Shown: one piece after another, positions 49,609 through 58,947 of the stretch
Layout: every line of letters starts with the position of its first letter
Position numbering within the stretch: the stretch's first letter is position 1
Origin: Fibrobacter succinogenes
GTDB taxonomy: Bacteria > Fibrobacterota > Fibrobacteria > Fibrobacterales > Fibrobacteraceae
Direction of reading: 5' to 3'
DNA length: 64,000 nucleotides
Assembly: GCA_902779055.1 (NCBI GenBank)
Contig: CACZAD010000007.1
Location: 124,001-188,000 of the forward strand
Translations under genes and position numbers: made by a program
Notes under the pieces: model-generated
Seen by the model: only the letters and a program-made list of their open reading frames with translations
Told to the model about the DNA's origin: nothing
Database searches by the model: none

Positions 49609-51123
49609 CTATAAACCTGCCGATGAAATCTTTGCAAAAATGGGAGCGATGCTCTGGTCCAGAAGTTCGGAAATCCAGCCGGGGCAAACACCGATAAACA
49701 ACAGGCAGGCGACAAGAACGACGATGACGAGCTTTTCGCGGAATGTTCCGTCCGTGAGGTTCTCGTACTTTTGCGGGAGCGCACCGTGGAGCATCCTGTT
49801 GGCGGTCTGCAAAATGTAAACCGCAGTCGTCGTGATGGAGAGAATCGCGAGAATCGTCACAATGCGCGTGAGCGTGGAATCCTGCTGGAATGCGCCAATG
49901 AAGATGGTGCTTTCGGCAATGAATCCGCTAAAGCCCGGGAGGCCGAGTCCTGCGAAACCGGCAAGCACGAAGCCTACGCCGAGGAACGGCATCTTGCGCA
50001 TAATACCGCCCATTTCCGTGATGTCACGGGTGTGGGTGCGTTCGTAAATCATACCGATGGTGGCGAAGAAGAGTCCCGTCAAGAATCCATGAGAAATCAT
50101 CTGGAGGCTTGCACCGCGAAGTCCAATTGGCGTGAGGGCTGCAAGTCCGAGGAAGATGAGACCCAGGTGGCTAATAGAACTGTAAGCGGTGATGTACTTG
50201 AGGTCCTTGTGGCGGATGGCGATGAACGGTCCGAGAACCACGTTAAAGATGAGGAGCGCCACAACGTACGGGAGCCAAATCTTGGCGGCTTCGGGCATGA
50301 GGAACATGGCCACACGCAAGCATCCGTAGGCACCCATTTTCATCATCACGCCGGCGGCGAGCATCGAAACGGCCGTCGGTGCGGCGGAGTGGCCGTCCGG
50401 GCTCCAGAAGTGGAACGGGAACAACGAACTCGAAACGGCAAAACCCATGAACATGAGCGGGAATGCCCACATCTGGAAGTCCATCGGGAGAGTCGTCTTT
50501 GCAATCTCAATGAGGTTCCAGCTGTTTGCGCCGCTTTCGAAGAAGAGTCCAAAGAGCGTTGCCAGAATCATCGAAGAACCGAATGCGAGGGTCAACGTGA
50601 GTTTTTTACCACCGTAGTCGCGTTTTCCGCTACCGTAGCAGGCAATCATCAAGTACATGCAGAGGGCTTCCATTTCGTAGAACACGAAAAAGAGAACCAA
50701 GTCAAAGCTCATGTAGACGCCGTAAACGCTTGTGGCTAGGAGCTGGATGAGCGCAAAGAAAATCTTCTGGTTTCCTTTGATGTGGAGGCTCACGAGAACG
50801 CCTGCCCAAACGATGAACGCCGTCAGCGCAAGCAATAGCATGTTAAGACCGTCGGCACCGACAATGTAATGGGCATTGAAAACGGTGAGCCACGGAATGT
50901 CCGTGAAAAAGCGGAGTACAAGGGGAGCCGCGGCGGGGTCGCTTGGCGTTCCCGAAAGGGCGTACACGCTATAGGTCAAATAACAGACAATGCCAAGCAC
51001 TAATGTCGCCGATGCCACGTGAATGGTACGGAGCGTCTTGGAGTAACTCGCTGGGATCAAGGCGCAGGCGAGAACTGTTAAGAGGGGGAGTACCCAAATA
51101 GAGTTAAAAAGTATTGTGTTCAT
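49609..51123 (-). CDS. nuoM: Complex I subunit M
   Basis: A 504-residue antiporter-like pump subunit with about 14 helices. Typical elements are FVFYEMEALCMYLMIACYG (helix 5 Glu), SLFPFHFWSPDGHSAAPTA, AIRHKDLKYITAYSSISHLG and TRDITEMGGIMRKMP. Together with NuoL and NuoN it makes the distal pump arm. Eight bases separate it from nuoL. Nothing unusual was seen. Confidence 0.95.
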   Translation of the reverse strand: MNTILFNSIWVLPLLTVLACALIPASYSKTLRTIHVASATLVLGIVCYLTYSVYALSGTPSDPAAAPLVLRFFTDIPWLTVFNAHYIVGADGLNMLLLALTAFIVWAGVLVSLHIKGNQKIFFALIQLLATSVYGVYMSFDLVLFFVFYEMEALCMYLMIACYGSGKRDYGGKKLTLTLAFGSSMILATLFGLFFESGANSWNLIEIAKTTLPMDFQMWAFPLMFMGFAVSSSLFPFHFWSPDGHSAAPTAVSMLAAGVMMKMGAYGCLRVAMFLMPEAAKIWLPYVVALLIFNVVLGPFIAIRHKDLKYITAYSSISHLGLIFLGLAALTPIGLRGASLQMISHGFLTGLFFATIGMIYERTHTRDITEMGGIMRKMPFLGVGFVLAGFAGLGLPGFSGFIAESTIFIGAFQQDSTLTRIVTILAILSITTTAVYILQTANRMLHGALPQKYENLTDGTFREKLVIVVLVACLLFIGVCPGWISELLDQSIAPIFAKISSAGL

Positions 51124-51131
51124 GGTTACGC

Positions 51132-53087
51132 CTACAGGGGAAGTTTACCGAAGAATCGCCAAAGGAGAACGCCTACAATCAAGGTGCCCAGGTAGAACGG
51201 CAAAAAGCCGCCTTGGGCGAGGCGAACGAGGTCGCCCAACTTGTGGATGAACCAAACCACAAATGCGAGGAGACCTTCGATGACGTAATCGTTGAAAGCA
51301 CGTGCTGCGCGGGCGATGCCACCAAAGATGAACTGGCGCACTACCGTGTAGTACATTTCGTCAAAGTAGAACTTGTGGTAAATGATCTTGTAGATACCAC
51401 TGCGGTTTGTTTCGTCAAGGGCGCGCTGGACCTTGGCCCACTTGCTTGCATAGAGCAACCAGGCGATAACGAGTGCAAAGACGGCAATGCCGACGGCTAC
51501 AAACGGGAGCCATTCAGCGTGTTCAAGCTTCATAAGCTGCGGCACGTTCAACTGTCCTGGCACAAAGAACTTCTCGAAAATGCCCTTGCCGAGGACACCG
51601 CTCAAAAGTGCGGGAATCGCAAGGATGGCAATCGGGAGTGTCATCGCGAAATCTTCATGCACATGGCCTGCCTTGACGCCTTCGTGGCGCGGAGCGCCAT
51701 GGAATGCAAGGAAGAACAGACGGAACATGTAGAATGTCGTGAGGCCGCTCGTGAGGAGCGCGAGCCCGAAGACGACGTAATGGTGCCCTTGGAATGCGGC
51801 GAGGATGATTTCGTCCTTGGAGAAGAATCCGGAGAACGGCGGAATGCCCGAAATGGCGAGAATCGAAATGAGCGTGCAAGCGTAGGTGAGCTTCATCTTC
51901 TTGCCGAGACCGCCCATGGCGTCGAGATCGTTCGTGCCGACCTGATGGATGAGGCTACCGGCGATGAGGAACAAGCTGCACTTGAAGAAGGCGTGCGTAA
52001 AGATGTGGAACGTCGATGCTGTCCAACCGGTAACGGCGACGACTTGACCAATCTTGCAAGCGCCAAGCGCAAACATCATATAGCCGAGCTGCGAAAGCGT
52101 GGAGTAGGCGAGGATGCGCTTGATGTCCTTTTGCGTGCAGGCGATGACGGCTGCAAAGACCATCGTGAATGCACCGACCCACATGATGAGCGTGAGAGCG
52201 TTATCGCAAATGGCAAAAAACGGGAAGAGTCGTGCGACCAGGTAAACGCCTGCGACGACCATCGTTGCACTATGGATGATGGAGCTGACCGGTGTAGGAC
52301 CTTCCATCGCGTTCGGAAGCCAGATGTGCATCGGGAACATGGCGGACTTGCCCCAGCCACCGGTAAAGATGAGGATGGAGCCAAGTACCAAAGCCTGTGC
52401 CTTGCTGACCGTCACGATGCCGAGGTTGATGAAATCCTTTTGGAAGTCTACGAGGCTAAGCGAATTGATCGTCGAAAAGTCGAAACTCCCGACGACATAG
52501 CTCACAAGCACAATGCCTAGCAAGAAGAAGCTATCGGCAAAGCGGGTGAGGATAAATGCCTGCTTGGAGGCGCTCACGGCACTCGGCTTGTGGTACCAGA
52601 AACCGATGAGCAAGTAACTCGAAACGCCGACGAGTTCCCAGAAGATGAACATCTGGAAAAGGTTCGTGGCAACGACGAGGCCGAGCATCGAGAAGCTGAA
52701 CAGCGAGAGGAGTGCAAAGAAACGCCCTGCGGCGCGGTCTTCGCGCATGTAGCCAATGCTGTAGATGTTCACCATGAAGCTGATGAACGTGACGACCACG
52801 AGCATCATCACTGAGAGCGGGTCGATGAGCATTCCGATTCTTGCGACCAGGTCCCCCACGAACGGGATGAACGCATGATCGAAGAGTATTGCCTTTTGCG
52901 GTGCTAAGTCCGAGCTGAAGTAGTGGAATGCAAGTGTGCCTGCGGCGGCAAATGCAAGGCCGTTGCAAATGACAGCGAAGATGGCGGCTGCCTTTGCGCA
53001 CTTGTTTCCGAGGAAGAGCCCGTTCACGACGAACGTGACAAGCGGGAACAGAAGAATCAAATAGCCGAGAGTGATATCATTAATCAT
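51132..53087 (-). CDS. nuoL: Complex I subunit L
   Basis: A 651-residue antiporter-like subunit, the terminal pump of the membrane arm. Landmarks include FFALLSLFSFSMLGLVVATN, FWELVGVSSYLLIGFWYHKP (helix 5 Glu), MFPMHIWLPNAMEGPTPVSS, CTQKDIKRILAYSTLSQLGY and AMGGLGKKMKLTYACTLI. The C-terminal ~100 residues form the long lateral helix and last membrane helices. It overlaps nuoK by eight bases. Length is normal. Confidence 0.95.
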   Translation of the reverse strand: MINDITLGYLILLFPLVTFVVNGLFLGNKCAKAAAIFAVICNGLAFAAAGTLAFHYFSSDLAPQKAILFDHAFIPFVGDLVARIGMLIDPLSVMMLVVVTFISFMVNIYSIGYMREDRAAGRFFALLSLFSFSMLGLVVATNLFQMFIFWELVGVSSYLLIGFWYHKPSAVSASKQAFILTRFADSFFLLGIVLVSYVVGSFDFSTINSLSLVDFQKDFINLGIVTVSKAQALVLGSILIFTGGWGKSAMFPMHIWLPNAMEGPTPVSSIIHSATMVVAGVYLVARLFPFFAICDNALTLIMWVGAFTMVFAAVIACTQKDIKRILAYSTLSQLGYMMFALGACKIGQVVAVTGWTASTFHIFTHAFFKCSLFLIAGSLIHQVGTNDLDAMGGLGKKMKLTYACTLISILAISGIPPFSGFFSKDEIILAAFQGHHYVVFGLALLTSGLTTFYMFRLFFLAFHGAPRHEGVKAGHVHEDFAMTLPIAILAIPALLSGVLGKGIFEKFFVPGQLNVPQLMKLEHAEWLPFVAVGIAVFALVIAWLLYASKWAKVQRALDETNRSGIYKIIYHKFYFDEMYYTVVRQFIFGGIARAARAFNDYVIEGLLAFVVWFIHKLGDLVRLAQGGFLPFYLGTLIVGVLLWRFFGKLPL

Positions 53088-53385
53088 GGAGATCCCTCAA
53101 CTGGTCAACGTCAAGACTCTTGTGACGACGGTACATGGTGACGATAATTGCAAGAGCAATGGCCATTTCGCATGCCGTCACGGCAATGACAAAAATACTG
53201 AACAAGGCGCCTGCAGTCGCATCGTGTGCGGTAAAGTAGGCAAAACTGATAAAGTTGATGTTTGCTGCATTCAGCATCAGTTCAATCGAAATGAGCATGC
53301 CGATGAGGTGGCGGCGGCGCATCAGGCCCCAGACGCCAATCCCGAACAGCAAAAATGCGAGAATCAGGCAATTCAGAAGGTTCAT
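53080..53385 (-). CDS. nuoK: Complex I subunit K
   Basis: A 101-residue, three-helix subunit at the centre of the membrane arm. Conserved acidic residues lie in LIGMLISIELMLNAANINFI and VIAVTACEMAIALAIIVTMY, needed for proton translocation in the family. The first helix is shorter in the usual GLLxRRN element, here GLMRRRH. It overlaps nuoL by eight and nuoJ by four bases. Confidence 0.94.
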   Translation of the reverse strand: MNLLNCLILAFLLFGIGVWGLMRRRHLIGMLISIELMLNAANINFISFAYFTAHDATAGALFSIFVIAVTACEMAIALAIIVTMYRRHKSLDVDQLRDLHD

Positions 53386-53960
53386 TTGCTAGCCTCCTTT
53401 TCTTCTGCAATTTCTTCTTTGCTGCGGCGGGCGACCGTGATGGCGCAGATGAGCGTCATCAGGAGGAGAATGCTCACCACTTCGAACGGAATGATGAATC
53501 CGTCCTGGTCATAGCCCAAAAGCCTCAATGCGAAGTTTTGAAGCGATGAATAGTCGGCTGGGGCGCTAACGGCTCCGTTTGCAAGGTCCGGCACCGGCAA
53601 GATGCACTTGACCATCACGAATACGAACGAAATGGAAAGCGCAAATGCGATAAAGACTCGAGGGATCTTCGTCGTGAATGCATCTTCGCCCAAGTGGCTC
53701 GTAAGGAGAATCGTAAACACCACAAAAATCACGACACCGCCCACGTAAACCATCACCTGGGCAAGCGCAATGAATTCCGCATGCATAAGCATATAGAGGA
53801 TTGCGGTCGTGACAAAGCTAAAGATAAGGAACACGGCACTCTGCAAAATGTTCTTGACGGCGACGCAGCAGACGGCGGTCAAGAGAATCACGAGAGCGAC
53901 GACATAGAACGCAATGTCCATGCCTCCCATCGGGAATGATAAAGGCAAATCCGGGAACAT
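53382..53960 (-). CDS. nuoJ: Complex I subunit J
   Basis: A 192-residue, five-helix membrane subunit. MDIAFYVVALVILLTAVCCV, NILQSAVFLIFSFVTTAILY and AEFIALAQVMVYVGGVVIFV, with its conserved bulge, mark NuoJ. The acidic/basic tail (RRSKEEIAEEKEASK) is cytoplasmic. It overlaps nuoK by four bases and meets nuoI within one base, as expected for coupled translation. Confidence 0.93.
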   Translation of the reverse strand: MFPDLPLSFPMGGMDIAFYVVALVILLTAVCCVAVKNILQSAVFLIFSFVTTAILYMLMHAEFIALAQVMVYVGGVVIFVVFTILLTSHLGEDAFTTKIPRVFIAFALSISFVFVMVKCILPVPDLANGAVSAPADYSSLQNFALRLLGYDQDGFIIPFEVVSILLLMTLICAITVARRSKEEIAEEKEASK

Positions 53961-54433
53961 TAACCTTGTCCCTCCTTCTTATTTAAAATCATTTCGAGAT
54001 CGTTCGGGTCGGTTGTCGCGACTTCGAAAGCAGGGCTCATTCGGATGGCTCCAAACGGGCAGGCTTCCACGCAGAGGCCGCACTGGGTGCAGCTTGCAAA
54101 GTGGTACACGTAACGTCCGAGAACCTTCTTGCCGGCGATGTTCTTTGTGGCAAGTACGTTAATGGAGGCGTTCGGGCAGGCGCGTTCGCACATGCCGCAA
54201 GCGGTGCAGTGGTTGTTCCCTTCTTCGTCTTCGATCATCTCGAGACGGCCGCGGAAGCGCTCGTGCATCTTGAGCGTCTTCCTGTTTTCGGGGTACTGTT
54301 CTGTGACAATGCGCTTGGGATTGAAAAAGTACTTGAGCGTTACGGACAATCCGCAAATAAGGCTCCACGGACCTGTAATGCAACGCTTCAGGTAGCGCTT
54401 GATATATTCAATTGTTGAAATCTGCTTTTGCAT
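53960..54433 (-). CDS. nuoI: Complex I subunit I (two 4Fe-4S clusters)
   Basis: A 157-residue peripheral ferredoxin-like subunit. Two cluster motifs are intact: CTACGMCERACPN (Cys76, 79, 82, 86) and CTQCGLCVEACPF (Cys115, 118, 121, 125). They pass electrons toward the NuoB cluster and quinone. The N-terminal amphipathic part (WSLICGLSVTLKYFFNPKRI) sits on the membrane. It starts two bases after nuoH. Length is typical of NuoI. Confidence 0.96.
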   Translation of the reverse strand: MQKQISTIEYIKRYLKRCITGPWSLICGLSVTLKYFFNPKRIVTEQYPENRKTLKMHERFRGRLEMIEDEEGNNHCTACGMCERACPNASINVLATKNIAGKKVLGRYVYHFASCTQCGLCVEACPFGAIRMSPAFEVATTDPNDLEMILNKKEGQG

Positions 54434-54435
54434 AA

Positions 54436-55557
54436 TTAACCACCAATGACGATGTATGCGGCACCAGCGACCAGCAAAACAAGGTTAACGGGCAATAAGA
54501 ATTTCCATTCAAAGTCCATGAGCTGGTCGACTCGCGGACGAACGAATGTCCAGCGGACCATCATGTAGCACCAGACCATAAAGTAAATCTTCGCGAAGAA
54601 CCATACGACGCCAGGAACCATGTTCAAGACGTTGTCCACGGCGGCGATACCGATGCACGGCGGGAAGAATCCGCCGAGGAAGCAAGTCGTTGCGAGAGCC
54701 GAGTTCGTGATGAGTGCGATGTATTCGGCGAGGTAGAACATGGCAAACGGGGTGCCATTGTATTCCGTGTGGTAACCACCCGTGAGTTCTTGTTCCGCTT
54801 CGGCAATGTCGAACGGAGCGCGGTTCATTTCGGCGGTACTCGAAATAAAGAACAAGATGAAGGCGATGAATCCAAGAACTGGAATCTTGAAAATCCACCA
54901 GTCAAAAATCGTCCCTTCCTGACCCATCGTGATGCTCATGAGGTTCGTGGAACCCGAAATCATGACGACGAATAAGAGAATCATTGCAAACGAGATTTCG
55001 TAGCTGATCATCTGGGCGCCACTGCGGAGTGCTCCGAGCAAGGAATACTTGTTGTTGCTGCTCCAGCCGCCAAGCAAAATGCCGAGTACGCCAAAGCCGT
55101 TCACTGCGATAATCAGGGGAATGCCCATCGAAACATCGGCCACGACGAGGTTCTTGTCGAACGGAATCAAGGCGCAGACGATAAACGGAGCAATCAAGAC
55201 GATAAGCGGTGCCAAGTAGAACATGAGCTTGTCAGCGCCACTCGGTGCATACACTTCCTTGAAGAGCATCTTGATCACGTCGGCGATGGTCTGGATCGTT
55301 CCGTGCCAGCCGAGTCGCATCGGGCCCAAGCGGCATTGCACGTGGGCGCACACCTTGCGTTCCATGTAAATGAGGATCGGGGCGGAACCGATGTTCACGA
55401 TGCAGACCGCGATAATGCAAATCACGGCGTTGATGAGGAAGGCGACGACGCTATTGATGTCTTCGGACTGGATGCTTGCTGGCAGATATTCTGCCAAGCG
55501 TGGGACCCATTCACGGACAAAGTCGCCAATAGGATGTGTTACTGAAGGTACAAACAT
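54436..55557 (-). CDS. nuoH: Complex I subunit H
   Basis: A 373-residue membrane subunit that forms much of the quinone chamber. YMERKVCAHVQCRLGPMRLG is the conserved first-loop signature, with Cys in place of the more common Gly/Ala. NRAPFDIAEAEQELTGGYHTEYNG is the second conserved loop with its Glu/Arg cluster. Eight helices are expected and seen. It starts three bases after nuoD. Confidence 0.95.
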   Translation of the reverse strand: MFVPSVTHPIGDFVREWVPRLAEYLPASIQSEDINSVVAFLINAVICIIAVCIVNIGSAPILIYMERKVCAHVQCRLGPMRLGWHGTIQTIADVIKMLFKEVYAPSGADKLMFYLAPLIVLIAPFIVCALIPFDKNLVVADVSMGIPLIIAVNGFGVLGILLGGWSSNNKYSLLGALRSGAQMISYEISFAMILLFVVMISGSTNLMSITMGQEGTIFDWWIFKIPVLGFIAFILFFISSTAEMNRAPFDIAEAEQELTGGYHTEYNGTPFAMFYLAEYIALITNSALATTCFLGGFFPPCIGIAAVDNVLNMVPGVVWFFAKIYFMVWCYMMVRWTFVRPRVDQLMDFEWKFLLPVNLVLLVAGAAYIVIGG

Positions 55558-55560
55558 ATA

Positions 55561-56697
55561 TTACCTGTCAATTTCTGGGATCACGGGGTCAAGGGTTGCC
55601 ATAATGGTCACGAGGTCCGAAATCTTGTGGCCCTGAACCATCTTGTTGAGCGCTGCAATGTGCGGGAAAGAGGGACCGCGGGTGTGGATGCGGTACGGCT
55701 TTTCACCGGTCGTTGCGGCCACGACGTACGTGGCGTAAAGACCCTTGGCGGTTTCGATTTCGCTGTAGTAGCGGCCCACGGGGAGACGCACCGGTTTTTC
55801 CTTGGAACGCCACGGACCTTCGGGGAACTTTTCGACGCACTGGCGCAAAATCTTCATCGATTCGTGAATTTCTGCAATGCGGATCTTGTAACGGTCGTAG
55901 CAGTCGCCGTTCTGGAACACCGGAACATCAAAGTCGAACTGGTCGTAAATGCTGTACGGGTTTGCACGGCGCACGTCAAAATTCACGCCGCTCGCGCGGA
56001 GCACGGGACCCGAGCATCCGTAAGCAATCGCATCTTCCTTGGTGAGGACGCCGATGCCGATGCTACGTTCCAGCACGATGATGTTCTTGGAAAGGAACCT
56101 TTCGTAATCCTTCATCGTGTCTTCCATATGGTCGAGGAACGCCTTCACGCGCGGGATAAACGTATCCGGCACATCGTAGCGGCTGCCACCCGGTCTAAAG
56201 AAGTTCGTCGTGAGGCGGGAACCCGTCACTTCTTCAAGCATATCGTGAATCATTTCACGTTCCTTGAAGCCGAACAAAAGGCAAGTCTGGCCGCCAAGGT
56301 CACCACCGAAGCAGCCGTAGAACACCAAGTGCGAGGCGATGCGTCCAAGTTCCTGGAGCATCACGCGGATGTATTCGCCACGCAGCGGAACGCCCACATT
56401 CATGCCCTTTTCAAGAGCGATGACGACGCCCAGGTTGTTCTGGATGGCGGTGAGGTAGTCCTGACGGTCGCTGAGTGCAATGTACTGCAAGTAGCTCATC
56501 GATTCCGCTTGCTTTTCCATACCGCGGTGGATATAGCCAAAGTGTGGGACAAGTTCTACAATGTTTTCACCGTCCATACGGAGCGTGAGTCTAAGGGCAC
56601 CGTGAGTACTCGGGTGCTGCGGACCCATGTTGATAAAAAATTCTTCAGTATTCGATTTGCGTTCGAGGCGAAATCCTGGAGGTAACTGATGACTCAT
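55561..56697 (-). CDS. nuoD: Complex I subunit D
   Basis: A 378-residue peripheral subunit related to hydrogenase large subunits; it forms the quinone head-group site. [15 protein letters not shown] contains the His of the quinone pocket, and Tyr-bearing [20 protein letters not shown] follows. [15 protein letters not shown] and the last residues DPVIPEIDR are typical. It is separate from NuoC, unlike the NuoCD of E. coli, because NuoC is fused to NuoB here. It overlaps the nuoBC gene by four bases. Confidence 0.95.
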   Translation of the reverse strand: MSHQLPPGFRLERKSNTEEFFINMGPQHPSTHGALRLTLRMDGENIVELVPHFGYIHRGMEKQAESMSYLQYIALSDRQDYLTAIQNNLGVVIALEKGMNVGVPLRGEYIRVMLQELGRIASHLVFYGCFGGDLGGQTCLLFGFKEREMIHDMLEEVTGSRLTTNFFRPGGSRYDVPDTFIPRVKAFLDHMEDTMKDYERFLSKNIIVLERSIGIGVLTKEDAIAYGCSGPVLRASGVNFDVRRANPYSIYDQFDFDVPVFQNGDCYDRYKIRIAEIHESMKILRQCVEKFPEGPWRSKEKPVRLPVGRYYSEIETAKGLYATYVVAATTGEKPYRIHTRGPSFPHIAALNKMVQGHKISDLVTIMATLDPVIPEIDR

Positions 56698-57953
56698 ATA
56701 GGCCTCCTGATCATTTCCGGGTGGGTGAAGTCTTTACGGAGCGGGAACCCGACAAAGTCCTTGTCGAGGAATATGTGGCGCAGGTCGGGGTGACCTTCGA
56801 AGTTGATGCCGAACATTTCGTATACTTCGCGTTCCTTGACTTCGGCACCGGGGTAGAGGTGCGTAATCGAGGGAACCTTGGCGAGGAGCGATGTCGGGCG
56901 CTTTTCTTCTTCGATCGAAAAGTCCTTCTTGAGCTGTACGCAGAGGAAAATCTTGTGTCCGATTTCAAGGCTTCTGAGCATCGTCACCATATCGAAGTGG
57001 TCGTCGTAGTCAATCGCTGTCACGTCGATCAGATAGTTCATCTTGAATTCAGGGTCGTTCTTGACGAATTCAACAACGTTCAGGTAATCTTCCTTTTCGA
57101 GCATGACTTCGAGCGGACAGTCGGCCGGCAGCTTGGCAACGACATCTTCTGGAGTGTCTTCGCCGCGGGTATGTACGGTCACGTTCGGGAACTTGGCACG
57201 GAGCTTTGCGAAAAGTTCCTGCTGGGTAAGTCCCAGGCGCTTGAACGGCACGCGTTCGACTTCCGGGAAGTCGGGCTTCTTGACGCGAATGGGCTTGAAG
57301 GCGCTCTTGTAGTCCGGATTTTCTTCCTTGAACTTGGCGCGGGCTTCGGCCATTTCTTCGTCCTTCATTTCTTCGAGGGCGGCCCAAGTCTTTGCGGCTT
57401 CACGGTAGCGGTCCATCGTCGAGACGTCCTTGGGTTCTCCTTCGTGCCAAGGATTACGGCAAGTCTCGTGCAGAATCTTGTCGCGGAGCGTCAAAAGTCC
57501 GTGGAACAGCGCTTCGGGGCGCGGCGGGCAACCCGGAACAAACACGTCGACCGGAATCAGGTTCTGTGCGCCACGTACAACGGAATAGTTGTCGTAGATG
57601 AACGGGCCACCGCTAATCGTGCAGGCGCCCATGGCGATCACGTACTTCGGACCCGGAATCTGTTCCCAGAGCATCTGGATTGCGGGTGCCATACGGCGGG
57701 TAATCGTTCCTGCCAGAATAAACAAGTCCGCCTGTCGCGGGGACGAGCGGAACACTTCGGAGCCAAAGCGGGCGATATCGTAACGAGCCATGGAACTCGA
57801 CATCATTTCGATGGCGCAACAACTTGTACCGTATGTAAGCGGCCAAATAGAATTAGCACGAGCCCAGTTGACGACGTAGTCAATAGCGTTGACAACGTAT
57901 TTTCCACCGGGAATCGGGTCCAGAATTTTTGGAGCAAAATTGATTATTCCCAT
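56694..57953 (-). CDS. Complex I NuoB-NuoC fusion protein
   Basis: A 419-residue fusion. Residues 1-~175 are NuoB, which carries cluster N2: Cys45-Cys46 in [20 protein letters not shown], Cys111 in [11 protein letters not shown] and Cys142 in [14 protein letters not shown]. Residues ~180-245 are a charged linker ([20 protein letters not shown]). Residues ~250-419 are NuoC, ending in the signature [20 protein letters not shown] and VGFPLRKDF. Both halves look complete. Known fusions are mostly NuoCD or NuoBCD; a two-part BC protein is less common. It lies between nuoA (10-base overlap) and nuoD (four-base overlap). The fusion has one continuous frame, with no internal stop or restart. Confidence 0.93.
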   Translation of the reverse strand: MGIINFAPKILDPIPGGKYVVNAIDYVVNWARANSIWPLTYGTSCCAIEMMSSSMARYDIARFGSEVFRSSPRQADLFILAGTITRRMAPAIQMLWEQIPGPKYVIAMGACTISGGPFIYDNYSVVRGAQNLIPVDVFVPGCPPRPEALFHGLLTLRDKILHETCRNPWHEGEPKDVSTMDRYREAAKTWAALEEMKDEEMAEARAKFKEENPDYKSAFKPIRVKKPDFPEVERVPFKRLGLTQQELFAKLRAKFPNVTVHTRGEDTPEDVVAKLPADCPLEVMLEKEDYLNVVEFVKNDPEFKMNYLIDVTAIDYDDHFDMVTMLRSLEIGHKIFLCVQLKKDFSIEEEKRPTSLLAKVPSITHLYPGAEVKEREVYEMFGINFEGHPDLRHIFLDKDFVGFPLRKDFTHPEMIRRPI

Positions 57954-58324
57954 TTGAGAATTCCTTTCTTCCAGGCGTAAGCGAGACCTGAAACGAGAAT
58001 CGCAATGAAGATGACAAGGTCAATAATGACAATCGAAGGCGAAAGAGCCGTGTGACCGGCCATGATTTCCCTGAAGTTCATCATGACAGGGAAGAGAAAC
58101 AGCGCTTCGATGTCGAACACGAGGAACAGGAGGGCAAACAGGTAATAGCCCACCTTGAACTGAATTCTCGCGTTACCGATGGTTTCCATGCCGCATTCGT
58201 ACGGCGCCATCTTGTTCTTTGTTTTCTTGGTGCGGTAACCGAGCAATAGCCCAACGACCGTTGCCGCGGCAGCGATAAACGCCCCCAAGAAAAGGAATAT
58301 GGATAGAATGATGTATTCAGACAT
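57944..58324 (-). CDS. nuoA: Complex I subunit A
   Basis: A 126-residue, three-helix subunit. The cytoplasmic loop [20 protein letters not shown], with the conserved Glu-Cys-Gly, and [19 protein letters not shown], with the Asp-Ile-Glu motif, are diagnostic. It opens the operon. A short heptad-like repeat (58330-58356) separates it from the preceding gene. It overlaps nuoBC by 10 bases. Confidence 0.95.
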   Translation of the reverse strand: MSEYIILSIFLFLGAFIAAAATVVGLLLGYRTKKTKNKMAPYECGMETIGNARIQFKVGYYLFALLFLVFDIEALFLFPVMMNFREIMAGHTALSPSIVIIDLVIFIAILVSGLAYAWKKGILKWE

Positions 58325-58329
58325 TTTTT

Positions 58330-58356
58330 ACCTAATACCTGTAACCTAATTCCTTA
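58330..58356. repeat. Short heptad repeat before nuoA
   Basis: CCTAATA, CCTGTAA, CCTAATT, CCTTATT run in seven-base register, a short member of the family at 15994-16118. It forms the entire leader of nuoA and contains AGG-type segments on the minus strand that could serve as ribosome binding site. Confidence 0.6.
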
Positions 58357-58947
58357 TTAGTAGAAGTTCTGCAAATCCTGTACAGTTCCAAAGAGGGTGT
58401 TGCCAATCTGGAATCGTTCTAGAACGTGTTTCATCAAGTCCTTGAATTCGTCGATGGTGCCTGCGTTCATCGTATTCAGTTTCCCCTGGATGTCGCTCAC
58501 GAAGCCGTAAACCACCGGACTGGACTTCATTCCCTGCATAGCGCCACTCCACTGCTGCAAGACCCTGTCGGTTTCGATTCTTGCAATAACGTAACGCGTC
58601 GTGGAGAGGAGTTCCTGCAAAAAGTGGACGAGGAAGATTTCTTCTTGCAGAATACCCCAACGTTTGTCCTTGGAGTAAAGCGAAGAATTTTCGGCCTTGC
58701 CATAAAAGATGGCTGCCTGTGCGTATTCAAGACAAGTCATCAAAAGCCGTTCGTAACGGTTGATGTCCTTGCTCAAATGCTGGTACCAGGCGTTGTTTTT
58801 TTCGGGGGTCGATTCGCCCTCGATAAAGTCGTTCGGACAAAGTGCGCGGAAAGCGTAATAGACTTCTTCGTAATAGCGGTTACGCATGCGGCAGTTGAAT
58901 GCTCGGTTTTTTTGTGTGTAATCGCAATGATGTAAGGACGCTATCAT
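58357..58947 (-). CDS. Unknown helical protein coupled to rel/spoT
   Basis: A 196-residue soluble protein with no signal peptide or membrane helix, predicted mainly alpha-helical (YYEEVYYAFRAL, LLMTCLEYAQAAIFYGKAEN, IFLVHFLQELLSTTRYVIAR, IDEFKDLMKHVLERFQIGNT). The start ATG 58947 overlaps the rel stop as ATGA, which supports it over an internal ATG at 58887. It is thus translated in concert with the (p)ppGpp enzyme and sits just before nuoA. I do not recognise a family. A role linked to stringent signalling is only suggested by position. Confidence 0.75.
   Translation of the reverse strand: MIASLHHCDYTQKNRAFNCRMRNRYYEEVYYAFRALCPNDFIEGESTPEKNNAWYQHLSKDINRYERLLMTCLEYAQAAIFYGKAENSSLYSKDKRWGILQEEIFLVHFLQELLSTTRYVIARIETDRVLQQWSGAMQGMKSSPVVYGFVSDIQGKLNTMNAGTIDEFKDLMKHVLERFQIGNTLFGTVQDLQNFY

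Noticed and set aside
51114..52520. Long plus-strand frames opposite nuoL, nuoM and nuoN (also at 49771-50739 and 48278-49186)
   Set aside because: Shadows of the membrane-subunit genes; highly charged composition typical of antisense reading of hydrophobic codons.
56721..57980. A 419-residue plus-strand frame opposite nuoBC
   Set aside because: Antisense shadow; the minus strand holds clear NuoB and NuoC signatures.
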